Shown piece after piece: positions 54,952 through 64,000 of a stretch of 64,000 nt of DNA (position 1 is its first letter; each line of letters begins with the position of its first letter). The DNA comes from Prostheceraeus crozeri (Eukaryota > Platyhelminthes > Polycladida > Euryleptidae). Both the position numbers and the translations under genes were made by a program. The notes under the pieces were generated by a model that was not told the DNA's origin, searched no databases, and saw nothing but the letters and a program-made list of their open reading frames with translations. The stretch covers positions 124,001-188,000 of the forward strand of contig CAJQUW010003174.1 in assembly GCA_907163375.1 (NCBI GenBank), read 5' to 3'.

Positions 54952-55689
54952 TGTATTGACTTAGTAGTTGTCATTCTCTTTAGTATTGAATTTACTGCGA
55001 CAGACCTTTGTTGTCAGTCTACACAATATCTGAAATCATTTGACAGACTGTGTGACATCCTTGTTAATGCATACTTGTCAATGATGAGTGTAAAACAGGC
55101 CTACAGAAATCCATTTGATTTTGATTCGATTTTTATTTGATTCCATTTAAAATCGACAGATTTTGACCCCGTTTTACCCGTGAGATTGTGAGATCATCTA
55201 TGATTTTGATGTCCCTCTGATCCAATATTTCCTAGCATTGATTTTGGCACATTCTGGTTCAAATGGTAGTATCAGGTTTTGCCAACTTAGTCATATTGTT
55301 CAAAATTGTAATTCAAAATTTGAGTTAGGACTACCCTCTTTCTAAAAAGTGATATCTTGAGCAGCCTATCTTTTGTAAATTGATGGCAAATTCTGGCAAA
55401 TTCTGAGTCATATGGTAGATTCTGGAGTGAAGAGCAAGGCATTGATAGACCTCTTGGAACTTTGCTATTGTGATCGGATGCTTCTCCATCCCATGCATGT
55501 GATCAGTCTGTCTTCTTAGACACTACTATTCATTCGCTTTCAATCTTCATGGTGATTTTACATATTAGTAGCTTCAATATATAATCTGGGAGACTCTTGC
55601 TTGCTGTGATGTTGTTCTTTATCATTTTGAAGGAGTGATTTAAGACAGCTATGATAAGCACTATGTTTTTACTTTTTAATGAAATATGA
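54952..55689. other. Stretch without recognisable features
   Basis: No motif or repeat was noticed. Confidence 0.35.
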
Positions 55690-55930
55690 TAGACTTGCAT
55701 CCACTATTTATTTGCTGAGCAGTGGTGAAAATATGGAAATCGCTGAATTTGCGAATTCCAACATTTCAATATAAAACAGGTACATGTAAATGTGATTACG
55801 AATCGGGCACGAGGCGAATGTGCATTTTCTGAGTATAACTTTGATATATTGGTTGTCTGAAGACTAGGAAAGACAAAAAACGATGTTATGAGTGTCTGAT
55901 ATCTTTATGATCCCTGTGATGTATTATGCG
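55690..55930 (+). repeat. Relative of the inverted-repeat element at 17030-17230
   Basis: Shares TATGATAGACTT, TTGCTGAGCAGT and GCATTTTCTGAG, in the same order, with about 17030-17230. Divergent copy of an unknown repeat family. Confidence 0.5.
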
Positions 55931-57778
55931 CGAAGGTACAAGTATTAATCAAATAAAATCAATAGTCCCTTTTCAAACATTTTCAACATTCTTATGATCT
56001 ATTCAATTAGCGCCGAAACCTCTTGTCTCGCAAAAATTGTGCGAGAGAGAGTTGTTGGCAGGATATCATGGATTTCCTGTCAGTTTTAGTCAATTTTTAA
56101 TGTAGATAAAATTTCCTAAATTTGGTAGGAAAGGATTTATCGTAGATGAGAGTTGAAGGTTTCAAAACTTTACCTCTAAAAACAGCATTCTCATGAAGAT
56201 GTGGACAGCAAAAATGCACCGACAATGTTGATTGATAACTGATGTCCGTATTTTCAACAATTGTGCAATTCAGTTATTACGGTTAATAAGTAGTTGTTTT
56301 TTAACCTTCCCCCTCCTCCCTACCAAAAATTTCATCTAGCTCCTGAACGAAAGAGGATACGAACTCAAAATTCTGGATATCTTATTTTCTACGTCCTCCA
56401 CAGCTTTCCATCAAATTTGAATAATATCGGCTGCATACTTTCTTTCGTCACATTGAGATTTCAAAAATTTCAATTTGCGACAGATTTGTCGAATTTTGTA
56501 CTATTTTCGGTTTGAATGTTTTCAGGTTTGTGAATTTTTCAGGCCTTTTATAATATTAAAACTATTCGCATTTATAAAAGAATGTGTTCTGGCGTCAATT
56601 CGAACAGACAATGATAATTCCCTTGTAGATTCTATTTAGATTTCGACGTTTTGGAATCAAAATTTAAAATTGGGAAATTTCATCACCATTGTTCAATTTA
56701 AAAATCATCTTTTGACTTCCAAAGTGACATTGAACATCAAAACAATGATGACATTTAGACTCGTCATCATGGGAGCCTTCACTTTGTTTATTTTGTCTTG
56801 ATTTTCGACCTTTTGTTTCGGAAATAAGCAGGAGGCCATCCCCCAGCAGGGCGCGTTCGTCAAAACACCCAAGTGGGCCGAGGGTCAAATTACACTAGTG
56901 AGTAAAAAATACGTCAGAAGTCTTGGAAAAAATGTAGTGCACTCAAAATCTTCTTAATACTATTCTCAATTTTAAGTTGTTCATGTTACTTTGTAAGCTA
57001 CTATCAAGTTACTTAATGCTATCTTTTCTTGTGCGGTTTTTAATATTCGACCTTGCGTGATTTAAGTTGTACCATAACGGTTTTTATGTGCAAGGTTTAA
57101 AACCGTCTAACATCCGCCTAGGATTAGGCAGAGTAAGCTCAATAACTGGCAACTAAGTGAAAGTTTTTATATTTTTGAGAGTAGCTCAAAATATGCTTGC
57201 GTGACTGCGTGTCTGTAGCAAACAAGCCTCATTCTCAGCATATAGAGAACTCGGCTTGAGCATCATTGTACTGCACAACTACATGCACTCTTCCTTATCT
57301 GCGGAAAGTTATAGAAACTATCTTTGCACTCTTCTAGTAGCAGAATTGCCGAGCATTCCACAATAATCAGTATTTTTCGTTTGATTCTGTATGAGACTAC
57401 AAGATACGCGCTTTCATGAAAAGATCAAGTGGGACAGAGTAAAACATTCTTCAGTATTCAGTGAGGAGTCTTTGATTCATATCCAATTTCCTGCAAGGTA
57501 ATTTCTCTAATGGTACAAACTTATTAAGCATAACACAGTTCACTGTTCTCATTCATGAGGCGATTAAACGTTATGAATTCTCTGTGATTGTATTTTCAGT
57601 GTCAATTACTTGAAGTACAAAAAGTATGATAGAGAACACCGAGACTTGCTATCAGAGCTTGCACCAGATCAAGATACGCGGATCTGGGAACGATCTGAAT
57701 CTAGATCCGTCTTAAATTAAAGGTAATAAGGAACATTTGGTTTTGTTTGAAATTTTTTCTGATGTGGATTTATCCCTA
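55931..57778. other. Stretch without recognisable features
   Basis: Open frames at 56294-56515 and 56664-56888 carry no recognisable motif. No repeat boundary is seen. Confidence 0.4.
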
Positions 57779-58765
57779 CTCTCTCGCGTCTCAATACCAA
57801 TCACATACGAAGGATGCACACCAAAATATTTTTTTGGTATATTTCTGTATATAGTTGTATGCTTTTCGTATGTTATTTCAAATGTGGTATGCTTTACATA
57901 CTAAAGCCATACCAGCACAATGTTAAAAGAAAGCATCAATCATGTCCAAAGTATCTTGATTTAGGGGCCTTTTGTCAATAAAGATCACACTAATGTTACT
58001 ACTGTTCTGTAAGTAGTGAGATAATGACATTCAAGAGTCATACTTTGAATAATGAATTCGATTTATTACACGCAAGTCTACAGCATTTCATAAATAATCA
58101 ATTAGTATTCAACCATCAACAATTGTGCATTATGTAATTTTGAAATTAAGTATATTAGCAATCCGAAATAAAAACACATTATAATTCACGAACGCAAAAA
58201 TAGTTATGTTTGAGATATATCAGTCAACATGATTGCACGAAAGATATCGTTTGAATGAACTGATGTTTATCCAGTTAACTCGTAAAGTAGAGCTAACTAA
58301 ACGTCTTGCTAATGTTGCTATAAAAGTAGCAACGACGACATTCTCGTGGAGCATGAATTTCACAACAAAACTAATCTAGTTAAATATCGCTCTAGCAAAC
58401 AAAAAATATTAGCGACAGGTATTACTGAAAAAAAATTAACAAATTACAAATATTTTTTTGCTATGTGACTTAATGCTGCACATACCAAATGCATACCACA
58501 GGCATACGAATAAGGATGAATTTGTGTCGGGTCTCGTATATAAAGCATACCAACAACTCGTATTTCAGTGTAAAACAGCCAACTACAGATAGAATAGTTC
58601 GTATCACTACATACCAATCACATACGAAAGTAAGTGAGATTTCGTATGAAAAGCATACGAGATTTCTGTAAACATACGAGAGTCTCGTATCAGATGTTAG
58701 TTTCAAATTGTATGTGTTTTTGGTATATGCTTGTATGTAATTTTCGTATCCAGCGATTTACAGTG
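57779..58765. mobile_element. 0.95-kb MITE with CACTGTAAATCGCT ends, copy 2
   Basis: The right end, CCAGCGATTTACAGTG, is followed by TA. The left tip is degraded (CTCTCTCGCGTCTCAATACC), but the sequence becomes colinear with copy 1 (43260-44213) from CAATCACATACGAAGG onward. The interior carries the same TTCGTATG and GCATACC subterminal words. No coding region. Confidence 0.8.
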
Positions 58766-58794
58766 TAGTTGTCAAAAAGCGCCAATTTGTAATA

Positions 58795-59325
58795 AATTTC
58801 TCATAGATCATTATTTGAAATGGAGAATGACAAAAAATATGTAGCAATTGAAAGATTTGATCAAAGTGGTTAATAAAATGATTATTAATCGCTCCGAGAT
58901 TACATCATTGTACTAGATGAAGTCAAAGGTCAAATAGTTCAGCTCAAATAGCACTAAAATGGCACATTTTAGTCTTTAGTTTCAGCAGGTGAAGGAACAA
59001 ACCAATATGGTGAACTTTATCGAGAGGTTAAAAGCAATATGATCTAACTGCTGATTAGATGCAGAACGAAGAAGTAGTAAAATATTTAAAATTCATATTT
59101 AATATTTGAATTTCAGTTTTATGTAATCTCAAATTATTTCATCAAGAATTGATACCGCAAGTACATTAGAAGTAAATTAAGAGTGAAATCACTCAACATA
59201 TTCCAAACATTCAAACTTCAAAATACATCTCACGCCAAAAGTATAGTTCCAAATTTATCATCCTTCTATCAAAAGTTGCATAATACGTAGAAAGTAAGTT
59301 CCTAAGAAAGTAAGAAATCTAGTGG
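58795..59325 (-). repeat. Dispersed repeat, inverted partner of 45602-46262
   Basis: It begins about 30 bases beyond MITE copy 2. It matches the inverse of 45602-46262 in several blocks (for example CATTTCAAATAATGATC and CTACGTATTATGCAAC). Family unknown. Confidence 0.6.
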
Positions 59326-59394
59326 CCATAGCTTGCTTAGTTTATGAAGTAATTTAAAATCCCCCAATAGGCCTAAGGTTGTAGACATGTTGTA

Positions 59395-60139
59395 CAGGGT
59401 TATTCAAAAAGAATGACCCTATTTCAAACCGCTATATCCTCGCAACGAAAAGGAGTATTGCATTCAAACAAAAACTCGATTCTTCCGCAAATCATGAACT
59501 TTTATTTGTTGCATTACAAGTTTTCAATATGGCCACCATGGGTGGCACGGACAAGATCTAAACGAAAAGACAGTTCATCCCATACGACTGCTCACGACTG
59601 CTTTGATTTGTTGATTGTCGCGGGTTTCTCAAATAAGCAGCATGGATTCTAGCTACTTGCTCGTCTGACACTGTTGGTCTCCCCGGACTCTTCCCTTTGC
59701 AGAGACAGCCGGTGTCTTTGAATTTCTTACACCACCGACGCACGGTCTTCGAAGATGGGGGTTTTGTCTTGAATTCCTTACGAAAGGCACGTTGGACCAT
59801 AATCACTGAGTTCGATTTCGCGAACTCGATAACACAGAAGGCCTTTTGCTGTGGAGTCACCATTTCATAACAAAACAAAAGTCTGCAATTTGTCGTGTCT
59901 CTCACCGCTATTTAACATTTGCATGTTGATGACCACTCAGATCACAGTGCGACTGAGCGAAAACGTACACAATTGTACACCAATTCACGCACCTCGATGC
60001 ATCAACATGAACAATTGTGACATCGCATATAAAACTGCATGATATGCGGAACAATCGAGTCTTTGTTGGAATGCAATACTCCTTTTCGTTGCGAAGATAT
60101 AGCGGTTTGAAATAGGGTCATTCTTTTTGAATAACCCTG
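59395..60139 (-). mobile_element. Internally deleted mariner-like element
   Basis: Terminal inverted repeats of about 85 bp start CAGGGTTATTCAAAAAGAAT on both sides, flanked by TA (59393-59394 and 60140-60141). The minus strand encodes the N-terminal DNA-binding part of a mariner-type transposase followed directly by its last residues. The catalytic middle is missing, so the 745-bp element can only move if a full-length relative supplies transposase. Confidence 0.88.
59520..59875 (-). pseudogene. Mariner-like transposase with catalytic core deleted
   Basis: On the minus strand, start MVTPQQKAFCVIEFAKSNS, followed by a helix-turn-helix-type region (VQRAFRKEFKTKPPSSKTVR, RWCKKFKDTGCLCKGKSPGR, PTVSDEQVARI). 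This is the N-terminal DNA-binding half of transposases that begin xQKAFCVxEF in arthropod and other invertebrate mariner-like elements. After RNPRQSTNQSS the sequence jumps, in a shifted frame, to WDELSFRLDLVRATHGGHIE, which resembles the C terminus of the same family. The DDD/E catalytic domain in between is absent, showing an internal deletion. Confidence 0.8.
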
Positions 60140-60141
60140 TA

Positions 60142-63130
60142 TAATAAGTGCTAGAATATGCATCCATCAGTTGAACAGTTACAGACAAAGATGGACAGAG
60201 CTCAATTTTCCAGAGCCGAGTCCCCATTTGCATCCACAAATTCCAAAATCAATCATCCGCATATGCGCTGCATCTGCAACAAAACCACAGTAGCAGAAAT
60301 CTTCAGATATGGATAAATTGAATAGAGCCAATTTGTACTTTTGTGGAATTTTTTCAAATGTAGGCTATACGTCCAGTAATCATGCAAATAAGCCCATGCA
60401 AAACTGCAAATGCTGAGCTTGGACTAGGCTGCATGCATACTAGCAATGTAACACGCTACTTTTTCGCATCAGTTTTCTGCACATAAATGATTTCATTACT
60501 GTTAGTGGAAGCATAAACACAGTTGGCTATTGATCTTCGAATCTCACTTCTACTTGCTAATAGTCGTGTTCCCTTGGTACATGCACTTACACCAACAGGA
60601 ACTGTCCGGAGTAGGGCGGAAATCTAAGCCTGCCTACTTATCATGAAGATTGCTCATTACATGCATGGCATCACGGCTATTTTCACTAACTTATAAGACT
60701 ACGTTCTGCTAAGCCTATATTTCAATCAGTATCTGTATTATTTATTAGTAGGCATCTTCCAAAGCATGCATGGATTGGAAATCCTTCAAACCAAGTATGT
60801 TATACTTGCAAACTTTTTGAAGTGCACCTGAAACGTGTTGCATATCGAAGCCTAACTGAGTTCTAGACCCATCATTACCCCGAAATGACAGCAATAAATT
60901 CTAAGTTCACATTTAATGATTAAAACTTCAAAGTAATTCGTTTCACAGTACAGCCTACCTACATGTTATGAATATAGGGCCCTGTACTACAGATTCTGTG
61001 CTGATATTGAAATTGATTAGAACTGAATCTAACCCTAGCCTACTGGTACTGTGTTAATGAATTTGCATGATTTGTATGATCTTGCAATATCTTGTTATAC
61101 TTAGAAAGAAAACGTTATATAGATTGTATGTAGAAGTATTAGAACCAAGACACGACACGGTCGAAAAGAATTCGAAGGATCCAGGAAACGGAAGATACCA
61201 AAGTTAAACAATTACCCTGGTGGAGAATCCTGTAAATAAATAGATAACTAAAAGTCATGAACGAATGAATACAAATTAATACTCCAGTACAGAGTAGGGA
61301 CTGAAATACAAATAAAGCCTAACCGACCCAAATTAGACGGGAAGGGAAATAAATAAAAACTTATAAACGAAATTTTATCTTTTACAATCTAGGAACTAAA
61401 ATGAGAGTTCGTCAAGGACTTCACGAGGAACTAACTTAAAAATAACAAATGGTGAAAATTAAGAAACCAAAAAACCAAAACTAAGTTTGCGATGTATGGA
61501 GTCATCAGGGAGGAACCATGTGGCTTCATGAAGCAAGGTTTCGGCCCCTAACCTCCAACCTACACCACATGGCGGGGCCAGGCCAACCATATTGAATGCA
61601 CGACATGGAAGGTCTCTCCAAGCCTGAGGAAACATAGCAGAACCTAACCGTAACTGAATTTTTCCAGTTTTTTTTAATTTTTGAGGACAAAAGGAAGCAA
61701 ATGAATCTGGAAGAGGTTTTTTAGTCCAACATGCCAATGATAGAAGGTATCTGGCTGGGCGAAAAATAACCAAACTTATAAACGATGAACCTATTCTTTG
61801 AGAAGGACTTTATACAAGAATTAACTAGCAGATTAACCTTACAACCCCTTCCTTTGAAGATATCGAAAATGCCCTTAGCTCTTGATGTGAAGGCGGAAGT
61901 ATCAGATGAAATCCTGGCCAATCTAATGAGTTGGGCAGCAAAGAAGAATTAGAAGTATTAAGAGAAGTTGGTATAGAAGGATAGATTGCATATTGTATAT
62001 AGAAGATGCATATTAGATTGAAAATGTTGATCGTTCAGTTTGATAATTAGGCTGGTATTCTATCCGCATGATTTAAAATCTTCGATCTGCATCCTTAAAA
62101 TGCCAAATTTCTGTATCCGCATGTGCGCGGATGCAAATTGTCCACTTCTGGTTGCGGATGTTCACAAAGCGCGCTTTATTGATTAATTTCATGATAGATT
62201 ATGAGTTACCGGACTTATAAGCAACCCCACCCTAAATAATGATGGTTTGGCTTTAAACACTGACAGACGGAATATGGAGGACATTAATAATCATGATGGG
62301 CAGTGGAGGAGTCTGTAACTTCAATGACCAATTACAATTTCTAGTTTAAGTAGTATGTACAGAGTAGATTATTTTAATATAAGAGAAAAATAAGATGTAG
62401 TATTGTTAAGAAAAGTGTGTTATTTATGTAAGTGTCTGATTAGGAAAAGCAAAGATTTGTATAATTATAATTAAACTGTGCAATAAAATTGCATTCCATA
62501 ACTCAATAAATATTATTTAATGTTTCAGCAATTTGAATTAAATTGACTTAAAGCTTCAGCAAATAATGCTAGCACTCCATCCAAATTGCACTCATCTTAA
62601 ATATTTGTGCTTGAATAACAATGAATCGATAGAAATGCTGAATCAATGATTGTTGACATGCATCCTTAATTGAACATTTAGAAAACAATTCGATGCCATT
62701 CAGGAATAGATATGATTGGAACTTTCCAACAGCAGAGCCACTTTTACACAGACACTTTCCACTACTTATGAAAAAAACATTACACCAGGCTGAAAATTCA
62801 TTTCAATCCTAACCGAATTGAGCTGTTATTTCTTATTCTCTTCATACTTCGCATATTCATAATAGGGATAAAGCATATGAATCAACTTTCTTCAGTTGGA
62901 GACATATATCAAGTTCAGTCTCAAGCTATTGCTATTTGATTACTAATTTGCTCAATTCTTCATGTATATTATGCTACGAATTACAGTAATTAGTCACAAA
63001 TGAATATCACCTACTCCTATTACCTCCCTACTATGACAGCATTCTAGCTCTGCTCAAACGTCTGTAAAATTATGTAGACATGTACAAAATGTCAAGCAAA
63101 ATTCACTTCATCAATAAGAATAATGACAAC
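60142..63130. other. Stretch with little recognisable content
   Basis: Minus-strand frames at 61459-61773 and 61721-61921 overlap. The second contains FKGRGCKVNLLVNSCIKSF, faintly like the RGY region at the end of some reverse transcriptases; too weak to name. Words such as GCATCCGC and GCGGATGC cluster near 60250 and 62060-62160. Nothing else is recognised. Confidence 0.35.
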
Positions 63131-63451
63131 TTAGAAATATTTGTTCCAAAACAATGAAATTTGAGAGGAGCATTCCTCACAGATTTGATAAAATTTTTCT
63201 GACGACTTCTTCCCTTGACGAATAGTAAGGTTGTCATTCTGCATCATCAAATTCAAATATTGAGATGAGTAATTATAGACTGATCCAATACAAATAATGT
63301 TATCCATGAAATCAACTTTGTTATCGATCCCCCGCGGTAATAAAGCATATTTCAACAAACTGAAATCACAGGTAAAATTGTATATTTGAAAAAATAGAAT
63401 ATCAACCATAATTCTAGACACTATCATAAAATCATGTAATTTGACTACCAT
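63131..63451 (-). CDS. 106-codon open frame, not recognised
   Basis: Minus-strand frame with LLPRGIDNKVDFMDN, then a Gln-, Asn- and Ser-containing stretch, then CEECSSQISLFW at the C terminus. No signal peptide or known domain is seen. Its length is slightly more than expected by chance in AT-rich DNA. It could be an exon of a host gene or a chance frame. Confidence 0.15.
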   Translation of the reverse strand: MVVKLHDFMIVSRIMVDILFFQIYNFTCDFSLLKYALLPRGIDNKVDFMDNIICIGSVYNYSSQYLNLMMQNDNLTIRQGKKSSEKFYQICEECSSQISLFWNKYF

Positions 63452-64000
63452 CAGTCAGAGACAGCCATTCCAAATTATATTATCAGCAGTGCACGTGATT
63501 GATTTGCTTCCGTTGAAGCAGTATTTTGAATATTTCATTTGTAAAATCGCTTAAGGTGGTCAAAACTATAAATGCCTTGATTTTGGTATTCATGATCATT
63601 GACATAGTTTTGATGTTGCGGATACAATGTTGCCTGAAATGGAAACAATTCATTAATTACAGCCAATCTTGATTATTGCTGCATTATCGCTAGACATTGA
63701 CTAAAACTGGCAAGCTTAAAAGTTTCACATGAGTCTGCAGCTATTTGAAATTTAAATTAATTCTTTTAGCTTTAGTTACTGTTGAAACGTAGCTTGCGGC
63801 TTCAATCATTCTCTGTGAACTTAACTGAGCTAATTAACCAGGAGGAGGGGCTCATGGGCCTTCACTTCTTTATGTTGTCCCAAATTTACAATAGCTGCGA
63901 TTCTATCTTATATTAAGTAGTTTATTAAATTTGGTCATTGGGAAAATCAAAAGCTTCATTTGTGAATATTAATTTTTTGACCGTTGAGGGCAAACATATT
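63452..64000. other. Right edge without recognisable features
   Basis: AT-rich, no motif recognised. Confidence 0.35.

Noticed and set aside
61459-61921. Reverse-transcriptase tail suggested by a RGC/RGY-like segment
   Set aside because: A single weak motif without the preceding RT motifs is not enough.

Overview
This window looks like repeat-dense, AT-rich nuclear DNA from an animal. No host protein-coding gene, rRNA or functional tRNA could be recognised. Almost everything with recognisable structure is a transposable element or a relic of one: RAG1/Transib-like, piggyBac, Tc1/mariner, hAT, Harbinger-like and foldback DNA transposons, TA-flanked MITEs, LINE fragments and Penelope-like reverse-transcriptase fragments. 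The mix, and recurrent words such as ACATGTAGGCCTA, suggest a marine invertebrate, perhaps a deuterostome such as an echinoderm. That placement is a weak inference.

The first 36 kb are organised by two arms of about 2.6 kb (1808-4405 and 33838-36418) that are inverted copies of one another and enclose about 29 kb. Each arm already carries the same MITE at the same place, so the arms were duplicated after that insertion. Between them lie, in order: a LINE remnant (4419-5147 and 8712-8930) split by a RAG1-like transposon (5148-8711); a piggyBac relic (10660-12610); a shortened piggyBac derivative (15976-17022); a third MITE copy inside another inverted repeat (17145-18494); a second, better preserved RAG1-like transposon with 500-bp inverted ends and a 5-bp target duplication (20262-24295); a Penelope-like RT fragment (24562-25190) ending at a foldback element (25224-26126); a 40-bp minisatellite; an RT C-terminal fragment; a Harbinger-like MITE (about 30079-30694); and a nearly full-length piggyBac (30901-33635).

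The right half holds a third RAG1-like fragment (36926-37374), a non-autonomous piggyBac (39721-41435) with a tRNA-like SINE segment inside it, a Tc1 element carrying its own MITE (41733-43254), two copies of a roughly 1-kb MITE (43260-44213 and 57779-58765), a LINE RT fragment (about 47640-48675), a hAT relic with 8-bp target duplications (53434-54106; sister copy at 176-1318), a tRNA-like segment bounded by an 18-bp perfect inverted repeat (54798-54951) and an internally deleted mariner-like element (59395-60139). From 60.1 kb to the end little is recognisable.

The most interesting content is the three-member RAG1/Transib-like group. Its proteins keep the RAG1 core order: first Asp, second Asp exactly 18 residues before a C-x2-C, a Leu-His helix, a H-x3/4-H pair, then Glu in a conserved G-x2-x-E-Q-x2-E-S-x-H motif. 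One copy has CAC-starting ends and a 5-bp target duplication, as known for Transib and RAG transposons. Their N-terminal zinc motifs and 500-600-bp terminal repeats differ from textbook Transib elements, so they may be an undescribed lineage of RAG-related transposons.
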